DNA of 13,525 nt from Methylococcaceae bacterium (GCA_947484105.1 CANKON010000013.1:1-13525), one strand, 5' to 3'. Counted from the stretch's first letter, positions 1 to 8,375 are shown. Translations and numbers: made by a program. Notes: a model not told the origin generated them from the letters alone.

Positions 1-788
1 CCGACGTTACGTTTTACGCCTGATTCGTCACGTATAAAACGTTTCACAATGCGGTCTTCAAGTGAATGAAACGAAATGACAACTAAACGCCCGTTTGAAT
101 TTAATAAGTTTTTGGCTTGTTTTAAAACAGATTCTAATTCACCTAATTCGTTATTTACCGCAATCCGAATGGCTTGAAAACTGCGAGTCGCGGGGTGTTT
201 ATGTTTTTCACGAAACGGAATGGCATCTTCAATTAACTTTGCTAATTGGCGTGTCGTTTCAATCGGTTGCGTTAATCGGGTTGTGACGATTGCATTGGCA
301 ATTCTGCGAGCAAAACGCTCTTCACCATAATCGAATAAAACTTGCACCAACGTTTTTTCATCAACATTTGCGAGCCATTGTGCGGCGGATAAGCCTTGCG
401 TTGTGTCCATTCGCATATCGAGTGTGCCGTCATTCATAAAACTAAAACCGCGTGTTTCGTCGTCTAATTGCGGTGAAGAAACACCTAAATCTAGCAAAAT
501 TCCATCTATTTTTTCATTTAAGTTTAAGTCTATTACGAATTTTTCCATTTCAGAAAAAGGCGCGTGAACTAATCGAAATCGTGAATCGTGGGATAATTGT
601 TGAGCACGTTCACAGTTAATGGCTGTTTCGTCACGGTCAAAAGCGATTAGCCGCCCATTTTCACCTAGTGCTTCTAAAATCCGTTGGCTATGTCCACCAC
701 GTCCAAATGTTCCATCTATATAAATGCCATCTTCCTTGATTGATAAATGGTGCAATGCTTCTTCGAGCATCACGGATAAATGGGTCAT
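1..788 (-). CDS. rsmH: 16S rRNA (cytosine(1402)-N(4))-methyltransferase RsmH, 3' part cut by window edge
   Basis: RsmH is an S-adenosylmethionine-dependent enzyme that methylates N4 of C1402 in the 16S rRNA P site. The ORF opens with [12 protein letters not shown] and carries the SAM-binding [10 protein letters not shown] motif at residues 25-34. Further family blocks are LIAFDRD, the [13 protein letters not shown] stretch, RGFSF and LDMRMD, and later [14 protein letters not shown] and [15 protein letters not shown]. About 262 codons are present. The family is about 310 residues long, so roughly 50 C-terminal residues lie beyond position 1. The start at 788 fits the MxH-S-VML family N-terminus and has GGAA about 10 bases upstream. 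rsmH usually follows mraZ in the mra/fts cell-wall cluster, but here a terminator, a promoter and rnpB lie directly upstream and no mraZ is seen. Confidence 0.96.
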   Translation of the reverse strand, partial: MTHLSVMLEEALHHLSIKEDGIYIDGTFGRGGHSQRILEALGENGRLIAFDRDETAINCERAQQLSHDSRFRLVHAPFSEMEKFVIDLNLNEKIDGILLDLGVSSPQLDDETRGFSFMNDGTLDMRMDTTQGLSAAQWLANVDEKTLVQVLFDYGEERFARRIANAIVTTRLTQPIETTRQLAKLIEDAIPFREKHKHPATRSFQAIRIAVNNELGELESVLKQAKNLLNSNGRLVVISFHSLEDRIVKRFIRDESGVKRNV

Positions 789-818
789 TTTGCAACATTT
801 CCGTTGTTAAAAAGCTAT

Positions 819-837
819 AAAAAAAGCCCTATCGGGC
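819..837 (-). terminator. Short intrinsic terminator-like hairpin between rnpB and rsmH
   Basis: Read on the minus strand this is GCCC-GATA-GGGC followed by seven T. The U-tract is present only in that direction. The stem is only 4 bp, though all G-C. It could end the primary rnpB transcript about 75-95 bases past the mature 3' end. It also lies in the leader of rsmH, downstream of the promoter at 851-879. Confidence 0.55.
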
Positions 838-850
838 GTTGGATTTGTTC

Positions 851-879
851 AATATAGATTTCAAATAAGGCTTAGTCAA
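851..879 (-). promoter_or_regulatory. Sigma-70-like promoter for rsmH
   Basis: The minus strand has TTGACT (874-879), a 17-base spacer, and TATATT (851-856), a close match to the -35/-10 consensus with ideal spacing. Transcription would start near 843-845, giving rsmH a leader of about 55 bases. The T-tailed hairpin at 819-837 sits within that leader. This is a pattern match only. Confidence 0.5.
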
Positions 880-911
880 GTTTGAAATTTAATCAGTAAT
901 TTTTAAAATTA

Positions 912-1272
912 AGTGAAAGAGTTAGCCTATAAGCTGGATTTTGTCGAGAACAGTCATTCATCTACGCGACAAATCACTTTGCCGCTTTAGCAATCTACCC
1001 GAAAGCTGCCAGGGCGGACAAATGCTTTCCTATTTGATCTTGCTCCAAGTGGGGTTTTCACTGCCACACCTGTTACCAGTTGCGCGGTGCGCTCTTACCG
1101 CACCATTTCAACCTTACTGATTTGCCGAAGCAAATTTAGCGGTATATTTTCTGCTGCACTTTCCGTAGGCTCACGCCTCCCAGCCATTAACTGGCACTCT
1201 GCCCAGTGGAGTCCAGACTTTCCTCCCCTCTATCATTACAATAAAGCGGCGACTGCCCAGCCAACTCTTTCG
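912..1272 (-). ncRNA. rnpB: RNase P RNA, bacterial class A
   Basis: This is the catalytic RNA of RNase P, which removes 5' leaders from pre-tRNAs. The minus strand shows the conserved elements in order. CAGTCGCCGC comes near the 5' end, then GAGGAAAGTC (P4 5' half), then the GTGCGGTAAGAGCGCACCGC hairpin. GGTAACAG, GGAGCAAG with AAATAGG, and AGATGAATGACTG follow, with CGACA and CTTATAGGCTAACTC at the 3' end. The P1 ends pair: AAAGAGUUGGCU at 1270-1259 matches the 3' AGGCUAACUCUUU at 916-928, with two wobbles. The ends are therefore estimated to within a few bases. One oddity is that the loop of P15 (1007-1023) contains no GGU. The plus-strand ORF inside this region is a chance reading frame. 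Confidence 0.96.
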
Positions 1273-1278
1273 CGATTA

Positions 1279-1287
1279 GTTTAGCAC
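1279..1287 (-). promoter_or_regulatory. Extended -10 promoter of rnpB
   Basis: The minus strand reads TGC-TAAACT, an extended -10 element. A start about 7 bases downstream falls at 1271-1273, exactly where the P1 helix of RNase P RNA predicts the 5' end. No good -35 is seen at 17 bases. A TTGAAC at 1308-1313 is too far upstream (about 23 bases). Confidence 0.5.
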
Positions 1288-1417
1288 AGTCCATTTAATT
1301 TCCTGCCGTTCAATTATTGTTATGTGTATGAACACCCTAAAAAATAAAAGCTAATCTTTGCAACGCCATAATTTAAAATACTCAAAAAAATCATCGAAAT
1401 ATAGCTCAAAAAACTAA
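1288..1417. promoter_or_regulatory. Divergent control region between rnpB and the kinase operon
   Basis: This AT-rich spacer must hold the promoter of the plus-strand operon. CATAAT and TAAAAT around 1367-1380 could serve as -10 elements, but neither has a convincing -35. No strong operator palindrome is seen. The TAA at 1415-1417 is in frame with, and directly before, the kinase ATG, so the kinase cannot start further upstream. The Shine-Dalgarno there is poor. Confidence 0.3.
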
Positions 1418-4400
1418 ATGCAAAAAAATCTAAAACTCAAGCAATTTTCTTTGTGGTTTTCATTAGCAGTTATGTTCGCACTAGGAACAAATACAGGCTT
1501 TTTGATTATGATTCAACGCGCTTATAACGGTGTTGTATCCGTACAAAAACACCGACAAGATGCAATGTCATTAGCGAATGAATTGCGGCAAGAAACAGAA
1601 CAATTGACACTGTTTGTGCGTGCTTATACAAGTACCGCGCAAACGCATTATTTGACCTATTACTACGATATTCTAGCGATTCGCCAAGGCGAAAAACCGT
1701 TGCCTGAAAATTACGTTACAGGAGCGTATTGGGACACTGCCGTTGCTGGCGAAATCACACATACTTTTCAAAAAAATGGCGTGGCATATCCACTTTCTGA
1801 GCGCATGGAATCATTGGGATTTAGTGACAAAGAATTACTCGCATTTGATAAAGTTTCAGAAGCAACAGAGGCAATGAAACAAATTGAACAAATTGCATTT
1901 GCCGCCACACAGGGACTTTATGATCCTAAAAAACAAGATTTTGTTTCGGATGGCAAACCACAATTAAAATTCGCGAGTGAATTAGTTCACAGTCAAAAAT
2001 ATAACACCCTCAAATCAAATTTAGCAAAATCCGTCATCAACTTAGTACAAATGGTTGATTTACGAACTAATACTGAAGTTGTTAAAGCGACAAATGAATT
2101 AGAACGCTGGATTTTACTCAGTTCGTTAAATATGGTTTTGGGGATTTTTATATTGATAATCGCGTCACGAGTGATTAGTCGAAGCGTTATAAAACCGATT
2201 AAATTATTATCAAAAGCCGCCGCAGATTTGGCTCAAGGCGATTATTCCGCCCGCACTTTTAGTTCAGAAGGAAAAGAAGGCGGCGTTGAAGAATTGGTGA
2301 CATTGGGTGTTACGTTTAATCGTATGGCAGAATCGATTGAAAATGACATCGGACTACAATTTAAAACACTCGAAAAATTAAAAATTGCAAATCAAAAAGC
2401 CGAAGAAGCCACGCGAGCAAAATCGATGTTTCTTGCCAATATGAGTCATGAAATTCGTACACCAATGAATGCGATTATTGGGATGGCGTATCTTGCATTA
2501 CAAACCGATTTAACCACACGCCAAAAAGACTACATTAACGAAGTACATAATGCTGCCAAATCGTTACTGGGCATCATTAACGATATTCTTGATTTTTCTA
2601 AAGTTGAAGCAGGAAAAATGAAATTAGAAGAAACGCGATTTGTTCTTGAAAATGTTTTAGGTGACTCATTATCACTGTTACGCCAGCGTGCTTCTGAGAA
2701 AGAGATTGAATTACTTTTAGAAATGACAGATCCATTATTGCTTGGCGGTAGTGGCACACTAATGGGTGATGCGTTACGACTGACACAGATTTTGACAAAT
2801 TTATTATCAAACGCTGTCAAATTTACCCATCACGGTCATGTGAAATTAGTGGCTGAAGTGCAAGAACGTAGTGAAGAGGATTTATTGCTGCGTTTTAGTG
2901 TTGTGGACATGGGAATTGGAATGTCAAAGGCGCAAGTTGATGGCTTATTTCAAGAATTCACGCAAGCAGACGGTTCAACCACGCGCCGATATGGTGGCAC
3001 AGGATTGGGACTGACGATTTCTAAAAAATTTGTTGAATTGATGGGAGGGCGGATTTGGGTCGAAAGTGAAGAAGGAAAAGGTTCACATTTTATTTTTGAG
3101 ATACGTTTTCCCATCGCAAAACCGTTACCGTCGATTGAGGCAAATTTACCTAAAGTTGAGATTTTACGAATTTTAGTCGTTGACGATAGACGCGAAGTCC
3201 AAATTGTCACAACAGAATTGCTTGCACTTTTAGGTGTTAAAGAAAGTGTTGATTGTGCATCAAGTGGCAAAGAGGCTTTAAAAATGCTCGAATATGCCGC
3301 AATAACCAATCAGCCGTATGATTTGCTATTACTCGATTGGGTAATGCCTGAAATGGATGGTGAAGCGGTTTTAAAAGCATTGCAAAAAAGCCAATTACCT
3401 TATTTACCTCAAGTGGCATTATTCACGGCTTACGACACCAATATGATGTATGAAGCGGTAAAGGATTTCGGCATCAAGCACTTTTTATCCAAACCCGTTT
3501 TGCCTGAAGCATTACGAAAATTATTAAATGAAGTGGCAAGCGGAAACATTATTGAAGAAATCCAAAATCATTATGAAAACGATTTGCAAACTAATTTTGA
3601 TGGAATGCGCGTTCTTTTAGCAGAAGATAATTTAATCAATCAGAAATTAGCTATTGAATTGATGCAAAGTCGCGGCGTTGATGTCACGGTTGTGAATAAT
3701 GGTCAAGAAGTTTTAGACAAACTCGCGGAGGTTGAACCTGATTATTACCATTTGGTGTTAATGGATTTGCAAATGCCCATTATGGACGGTTATGAAGCCA
3801 GCGCGAAATTACGCGCTGACCCACGTTATGCCGCGTTGCCTTTGGTCGCTATGACAGCCCATGCCATGATTGAAGAACGTGAACGTTGTATCAAATTAGG
3901 CATGAATGGACATATTAGCAAACCGATTGAACCCGATAAATTTTATATCAAATTGGGACACTACTATAGATCGGGTATTCAGTTTCACCGCAATGCCAGA
4001 AAAACAATTTATGCACCTTATGCGTTGCCTGAGATTGTGGGTTTAGACATTTCGGAAGGTTTGCGGCGTGCAGGAAAAAATCAAAAATTGTATCGGCAAA
4101 TGCTTTCTGCGTTTGTGACCGATTATTCAGACTACATCAATAGGATTACAAATTATATTAAACAGGGTGAATGGGAAAATGCTGAAAAAATGGCACATAC
4201 AACAAAGGGATTAGCGGGAACACTGGGTATTAAAAACGTTCCCGACTTAATGAATAAACTAGAAGTTGCGTGCAAAAATAAACAAATGAAAACGGCACTT
4301 GAAACGTTAGTTGAAATTATTCCCGTTTTCACACCGATAATGATGGGATTGGAACATTTTTTCGAAGAGCATTCTGACACACAAAAAATCGCTGTCACAA

Positions 4401-4609
4401 TAATAGAATCAGGTAAAATTCCCGAATGTTTTCCACAAATTTTAACATTACTTAATGAAGGTGACAGTGATGTAATACATTTGTGGGAGCACCATAAAAT
4501 GGAATTTACGCAAATTCTTTCATCTCACGTTTTGCATCTTATCGATGTTGCAGTGCAAAATTTTGAATTTGATGACGCATATAAACTGCTTGCCGATTTA
4601 CAAAAATAA
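1418..4609 (+). CDS. Hybrid sensor histidine kinase (sensor-HAMP-HisKA-HATPase-REC-REC-Hpt)
   Basis: This is an inner-membrane phosphorelay kinase of 1063 residues. TM1 is at about 11-32. A mainly helical periplasmic sensor of about 195 residues follows, then TM2 at about 231-252 and HAMP at about 253-310. HisKA carries the phospho-acceptor H344 (NMSHEIRTPMNAIIG). The ATPase domain has an N box (NLLSNAVKFT, 461-470), a G1 box (DMGIGMS) and a G2 box (GGTGLGL, 526-532). REC1 at about 583-705 has D589, D590, phospho-site D640, T670 and K692. REC2 at about 730-848 has E736, D737, D783 and K835. Hpt at about 875-980 has H927 in AHTTKGLAGTLG. About 80 further helical residues end the protein. All key residues are intact, so a full His-Asp-His-Asp relay is possible. 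The likely final acceptor is the receiver protein encoded 15 bases downstream. The architecture is BarA-like, but the signal is unknown. Confidence 0.95.
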   Translation: MQKNLKLKQFSLWFSLAVMFALGTNTGFLIMIQRAYNGVVSVQKHRQDAMSLANELRQETEQLTLFVRAYTSTAQTHYLTYYYDILAIRQGEKPLPENYVTGAYWDTAVAGEITHTFQKNGVAYPLSERMESLGFSDKELLAFDKVSEATEAMKQIEQIAFAATQGLYDPKKQDFVSDGKPQLKFASELVHSQKYNTLKSNLAKSVINLVQMVDLRTNTEVVKATNELERWILLSSLNMVLGIFILIIASRVISRSVIKPIKLLSKAAADLAQGDYSARTFSSEGKEGGVEELVTLGVTFNRMAESIENDIGLQFKTLEKLKIANQKAEEATRAKSMFLANMSHEIRTPMNAIIGMAYLALQTDLTTRQKDYINEVHNAAKSLLGIINDILDFSKVEAGKMKLEETRFVLENVLGDSLSLLRQRASEKEIELLLEMTDPLLLGGSGTLMGDALRLTQILTNLLSNAVKFTHHGHVKLVAEVQERSEEDLLLRFSVVDMGIGMSKAQVDGLFQEFTQADGSTTRRYGGTGLGLTISKKFVELMGGRIWVESEEGKGSHFIFEIRFPIAKPLPSIEANLPKVEILRILVVDDRREVQIVTTELLALLGVKESVDCASSGKEALKMLEYAAITNQPYDLLLLDWVMPEMDGEAVLKALQKSQLPYLPQVALFTAYDTNMMYEAVKDFGIKHFLSKPVLPEALRKLLNEVASGNIIEEIQNHYENDLQTNFDGMRVLLAEDNLINQKLAIELMQSRGVDVTVVNNGQEVLDKLAEVEPDYYHLVLMDLQMPIMDGYEASAKLRADPRYAALPLVAMTAHAMIEERERCIKLGMNGHISKPIEPDKFYIKLGHYYRSGIQFHRNARKTIYAPYALPEIVGLDISEGLRRAGKNQKLYRQMLSAFVTDYSDYINRITNYIKQGEWENAEKMAHTTKGLAGTLGIKNVPDLMNKLEVACKNKQMKTALETLVEIIPVFTPIMMGLEHFFEEHSDTQKIAVTIIESGKIPECFPQILTLLNEGDSDVIHLWEHHKMEFTQILSSHVLHLIDVAVQNFEFDDAYKLLADLQK

Positions 4610-4624
4610 CAAAAGAGAAATGCA

Positions 4625-5722
4625 ATGTTTGAAAATCAACGTCCTACTATTTTAGTTATTGATGACACACCGACGAATTTAAATTTACTGTCAAATTTAC
4701 TCAGAAATGACTACCGTGTGAAAGTGGCAAATAATGGGGCGAAAGCACTTGAATTAGCTTTTTCTGTCACACCTGATTTGATATTACTTGATGTAATGAT
4801 GCCAGATATGGATGGTTATGAAGTCTGTCGTCGTTTAAAAAAAGACGAAAAAACCGCGAAAACCCCCGTTATTTTTCTTACTGCTAAAACGGAAATTGAA
4901 GATGAAGAATTAGGATTTTCAGTCGGTGCGGTCGATTTTATTCATAAACCAATCAGTCCTCCGATTGTTTTGGCGCGAGTGAAAGCCCAATTACAACTCA
5001 AAACGTGGCAAGATTTTTTGCAAAATCAGAATATGTGGTTACAAAAACAAGTTGAGCAACGTTTAACTGAAATCAACCATTTGCAATATGCCACCATTTG
5101 CGTAATGACCTCGATGGCAGAATTCCGTGATGAAACAACGGGAAATCATATTCGACGTACACAAAATTACGTTTTAATGTTGGCAAAAGAAATGTCTAAA
5201 TTGCCGCATTATAAAGCGAAATTAACACCTAATTACATTGAGCAAGTGAGTAAATCTGCGCCTTTACACGATATTGGAAAAATTGCGATTCCCGATGACA
5301 TTTTATTAAAACCAGGCAGACATACGCCTGAAGAGTTTGTCACTATGAAAACACACGCCCAACGTGGTTACGATATGCTAAAAAAAGCAGGTGATTACAT
5401 GGGCGAAAAAGGGGAATTCTTAGAAATTGCAATGGAAATTGCAGGTAGTCATCACGAAAAATGGGATGGTTCGGGTTATCCAATGGGGTTAAAAAATACA
5501 CAAATTCCATTTTCAGCACGCTTGATGGCATTGGCAGATGTCTTTGATGCGTTACTTTCTCGCCGTCCTTATAAACCCGCAATGAGCATTGAACAAACCA
5601 TCAAAATTATTTTGGAGGGAAAAGGGACACATTTTGATCCAGAAATTGTTGACGCATTTTTAAAGATAAAAGATGAAATGTTAAAAGTGGCGAAAAATTT
5701 AGCCGATATTCATGACAACTAA
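4625..5722 (+). CDS. Response regulator with HD-GYP domain (c-di-GMP phosphodiesterase, RpfG-like)
   Basis: This cytoplasmic output protein has 365 residues. The N-terminal receiver (about 8-122) has the acidic pair D13/D14, phospho-acceptor D56 (LLDVMMPDMDG), T86 and K108. A short, probably coiled-coil linker follows (about 125-150). The HD-GYP domain (about 155-355) carries HDIGK (H215, D216), H244, paired H276/H277, the GYP signature at 284-286, and D305 in ADVFDAL with RPYK after it. These are the metal-binding and signature residues of active HD-GYP phosphodiesterases, which hydrolyse cyclic di-GMP. The gene follows the hybrid kinase by 15 bases, with AAGAGAA as a modest ribosome site, and its end overlaps the next gene by 11 bases. 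Phosphorylation by the upstream kinase and resulting control of c-di-GMP is inferred from this pairing and from RpfC/RpfG. Confidence 0.95.
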   Translation: MFENQRPTILVIDDTPTNLNLLSNLLRNDYRVKVANNGAKALELAFSVTPDLILLDVMMPDMDGYEVCRRLKKDEKTAKTPVIFLTAKTEIEDEELGFSVGAVDFIHKPISPPIVLARVKAQLQLKTWQDFLQNQNMWLQKQVEQRLTEINHLQYATICVMTSMAEFRDETTGNHIRRTQNYVLMLAKEMSKLPHYKAKLTPNYIEQVSKSAPLHDIGKIAIPDDILLKPGRHTPEEFVTMKTHAQRGYDMLKKAGDYMGEKGEFLEIAMEIAGSHHEKWDGSGYPMGLKNTQIPFSARLMALADVFDALLSRRPYKPAMSIEQTIKIILEGKGTHFDPEIVDAFLKIKDEMLKVAKNLADIHDN

Positions 5723-7025
5723 AAACTGCCTCACACTAGCGTGTGCTGCCGTTTCAATTTTAAATTCCATTTCGGCAAATGCAGCAACCGATTTTTCATT
5801 GTTTGGCGCAGATGTTTCTTTGTCGGGTTTTGCCACAGCAGGTTTTGCAATTTCTGATCAGTCTTATCGATACCAGCGTTTTATAAATAATGATGGCACT
5901 TTTAAGCGTGATTCGCTTGTCGGTGCACAAGTTGATATTAAGCTAAACGACGAATTTAGTATCACTGCACAAGCGAAAGTTGCCCCTTCGTTAGAAAGTG
6001 ACAAAGAAATTAACCCGATATTAACGTGGGCATTTTTGTCGTGGCGACCCACAAATGATTTGTTGTTTCGTGGCGGACGAATTCGTATTCCGATGTATCT
6101 GAATAGTCAAAATATGGATATTGGCGCAACGTTTGATTTTGCACGATTACCCTCAGAAGTGTATTTAACGTCGCCAACTAATGATATAGATGGCTTGTCG
6201 GGCAGTAAAACATGGAATTTTGACTTAGGTGAATTAACAGCTGAGGGATATGTCGGAACGACTGACACATTTAGTCGATTGGGTTCTTACAATTATCCAC
6301 CATTATCTGGAGGTACACTTTTTGTGCCGCTTAAAATTAACTTGTACGGTATGGCATTAACGTTTCAGCATGAAGAAAGTCTTTTTCGTGTTGGTGTTCA
6401 TGATACTTATAGCCAACGTACAGATGGGCGTTACATGATTGTGGACTATCCTTATGTGCCTATTTCATCAAAAGCAGGTTATTACCAAGTGAGTAATGAT
6501 GCGTTAGCAGGTCCTGGTATTCCTCTCAAATCTCAATTACACAGCTTTTTATACACGGTTGGTGCAGATGTATCACTAGGCAATGGATTTCGCTTAATGG
6601 GTGAATATGTTCGCCGTGAAGTGCGTGATATTTTGATCGGTCCAGACTCGGCTGGTGAATATCTTGCGCTACTTAAATCATTTGGTGATTGGACACCTTA
6701 CGTTAGCATGGCACATTTACAATCAACCAATCGGGTACTTGATTTTTATAATAAATTAAATAACAACCGTGTGCCAGCGACAGTTCCTTATTCATCAGCC
6801 ATTAACGCTTCTCAACGGGCAGCGGCAAATAGAACATTAGCGTATGACCAAACAACGTGGGCGTTAGGAACATCTTATCAACTCAATCCAACCAGTAAAT
6901 TGAAAGCAGAATGGGCAATTACTCAAACGGGGAATGTGTCGAGTTTCATTGAGATACCGATGAACGGATCTTCTAGTAACCAACTCATCAATGTCTTTTC
7001 TTTTTCTTACAACGTTACATTTTAG
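5712..7025 (+). CDS. Outer-membrane porin-like beta-barrel protein, copy A
   Basis: This secreted protein has 437 residues. A signal peptide covers residues 1-24 with a likely cut at SANA|ATDF. The mature part alternates polar and hydrophobic residues as in beta strands, is rich in Gly, Tyr and aromatic residues, and ends SFSYNVTF. The terminal Phe is the usual C-terminal signature recognised by the BAM outer-membrane assembly complex. It is a paralogue of the next gene, with shared blocks such as FSLFGADVSLSGFATAGFAI, WRPTNDLLFRGGR and DWTPYVSMAHLQS. The start at 5712 lies inside the preceding HD-GYP gene (11-base overlap, frame shifted), which suggests translational coupling. No strong Shine-Dalgarno is visible. 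I cannot tell the substrate. It would probably let small solutes through the outer membrane, and its placement suggests that the solute relates to the kinase signal or the PstS-like protein. Confidence 0.85.
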   Translation: MTTKNCLTLACAAVSILNSISANAATDFSLFGADVSLSGFATAGFAISDQSYRYQRFINNDGTFKRDSLVGAQVDIKLNDEFSITAQAKVAPSLESDKEINPILTWAFLSWRPTNDLLFRGGRIRIPMYLNSQNMDIGATFDFARLPSEVYLTSPTNDIDGLSGSKTWNFDLGELTAEGYVGTTDTFSRLGSYNYPPLSGGTLFVPLKINLYGMALTFQHEESLFRVGVHDTYSQRTDGRYMIVDYPYVPISSKAGYYQVSNDALAGPGIPLKSQLHSFLYTVGADVSLGNGFRLMGEYVRREVRDILIGPDSAGEYLALLKSFGDWTPYVSMAHLQSTNRVLDFYNKLNNNRVPATVPYSSAINASQRAAANRTLAYDQTTWALGTSYQLNPTSKLKAEWAITQTGNVSSFIEIPMNGSSSNQLINVFSFSYNVTF

Positions 7026-7053
7026 TTAATGAATACAAAGTATGTTTGAATGC

Positions 7054-7058
7054 AGAGG
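7054..7058 (+). promoter_or_regulatory. Ribosome binding site of porin copy B
   Basis: AGAGG lies 12 bases before the ATG at 7071. It falls downstream of the other possible ATG at 7050, so it favours the 7071 start, although the spacing is longer than ideal. Confidence 0.4.
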
Positions 7059-7070
7059 TACGCTAACAAA

Positions 7071-8375
7071 ATGAGAAAACGAATTTTAATGACCCTAGCG
7101 ACGATTTCAGCACTAAATGCTATTTCGGCAAATGCAGCCACTGATTTTTCATTGTTTGGTGCAGATGTTTCTTTGTCGGGTTTTGCCACAGCAGGTTTTG
7201 CAATTTCAGATCAAAGCTATAAATATCAACGCTTCTTAGATGATAACGGTACGTTCAAACGTGATTCCGTTTTGGGTGGGCAAATTGATATTAAATTAAA
7301 CGATGAATTTAGTGTTATCGCACAAGCAAAATTAGCACCTTCCATAAGCAGTGAAAGAGACGTAGATGCGACGCTTACTTGGGCGTTTTTGGCATGGCGA
7401 CCGACCAATGATTTATTATTTCGTGGTGGGCGAGTGCGAGTTCCTTTTTATCTGCATAGCGAAACAACTGACATCGGCGAAACATTCGAGTTTGCTCGAT
7501 TACCCGTCGAGGTTTATCCCGTCTCAGCGGTGGCAAATATAAATGGTCTGTCTGGTAGTAAAACTTGGGATTTAAACAACGGTGAATTAACACTTTCTGG
7601 ATATGTTGGTGAATTAACAAATCATGTCCGCCAATCGCCTTATAACCAGCCACCGTTATCAGCAGAGGCTAGCTATATGCAAATCAATACAGAAGGTTAC
7701 GGATTAGTCTTAACGTTTGAGCATGACAGTGATATTTTTCGTATTGGCGCACACGATTCTTTCAGTCGGCGTAATGATGGGCAAGGTATGGAAGTTACAT
7801 TTCCTTTTGTTTCCATTATGCCAAACGTCGGTTATTACCAAGTATCCAATGATATGCCAGGACCTGGCGTGCCTAAAGTGAATGAAGTGCGAACGATTTC
7901 TTATGTTGTGGGCGCAGATATTGAGTTGGGAGAAGGGTTTCGCTTAATGGGCGAATATGTCCGCCGTGATGTGAGAAATATCGTAACAGGTCCTGATTCA
8001 CAAGGCGGCTATTTGGCGTTGCTTAAATCGTTTGATGATTGGACACCTTACGTCAGCATGGCGCATCTGCAATCAATGGAAAAATCTCTCAATCTTTATC
8101 GTGATTTAAGTGGCAACACTGTTCCAGATATTATTCCCGATGCGGCTGTTCTTAATGCTTCTCAACGTGCGACGGCGGCGAGCATTGATGTTTATGACCA
8201 AACAACATGGGCAATTGGTACTTCATATCGAATAAATCCAACCAGTAAATTAAAAGCAGAGTGGGCAATAACAAAAACAGGTGACGTATCAAGTTTTATT
8301 GACACGCCTATCGGTGGGGCATCGGGTGATAAACTCATCAATGTTTTTTCTTTTTCTTACAACATTGTTTTTTGA
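7071..8375 (+). CDS. Outer-membrane porin-like beta-barrel protein, copy B
   Basis: This is a tandem paralogue of the preceding gene, about 434 residues from this start. MRKRILMTLATISALNAIS followed by ANA|ATDF makes a clean signal peptide, with basic residues then a hydrophobic stretch then ANA. The ATG at 7050 would add seven residues (MQRYANK), is still possible, and has no better ribosome site. The mature barrel matches copy A along its whole length, with the same block order, and ends SFSYNIVF with the terminal Phe. Differences cluster in short segments that look like surface loops, for example after the SGSKTW block. Loop divergence could mean the two porins pass different solutes or face different phage pressure. 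That is inference. The stop codon overlaps the ribosome site of the next gene. Confidence 0.85.
   Translation: MRKRILMTLATISALNAISANAATDFSLFGADVSLSGFATAGFAISDQSYKYQRFLDDNGTFKRDSVLGGQIDIKLNDEFSVIAQAKLAPSISSERDVDATLTWAFLAWRPTNDLLFRGGRVRVPFYLHSETTDIGETFEFARLPVEVYPVSAVANINGLSGSKTWDLNNGELTLSGYVGELTNHVRQSPYNQPPLSAEASYMQINTEGYGLVLTFEHDSDIFRIGAHDSFSRRNDGQGMEVTFPFVSIMPNVGYYQVSNDMPGPGVPKVNEVRTISYVVGADIELGEGFRLMGEYVRRDVRNIVTGPDSQGGYLALLKSFDDWTPYVSMAHLQSMEKSLNLYRDLSGNTVPDIIPDAAVLNASQRATAASIDVYDQTTWAIGTSYRINPTSKLKAEWAITKTGDVSSFIDTPIGGASGDKLINVFSFSYNIVF

Noticed and set aside
95..286. Plus-strand 63-codon reading frame
   Set aside because: It lies wholly opposite rsmH, whose protein motifs are unmistakable, and has no family resemblance.
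1087..1284. Plus-strand 65-codon reading frame
   Set aside because: It is antisense to rnpB. The conserved RNase P RNA elements explain the sequence.
2530..3419. Several minus-strand reading frames inside the kinase gene
   Set aside because: The plus-strand frame encodes intact HisKA, ATPase and receiver motifs. The minus frames show no motif or ribosome site.
5712..5783. Possible lipoprotein signal (Cys at residues 6 and 11 of porin A)
   Set aside because: The residues before the Cys do not fit a lipobox, and SANA|ATDF is a clear signal peptidase I site followed by a barrel.
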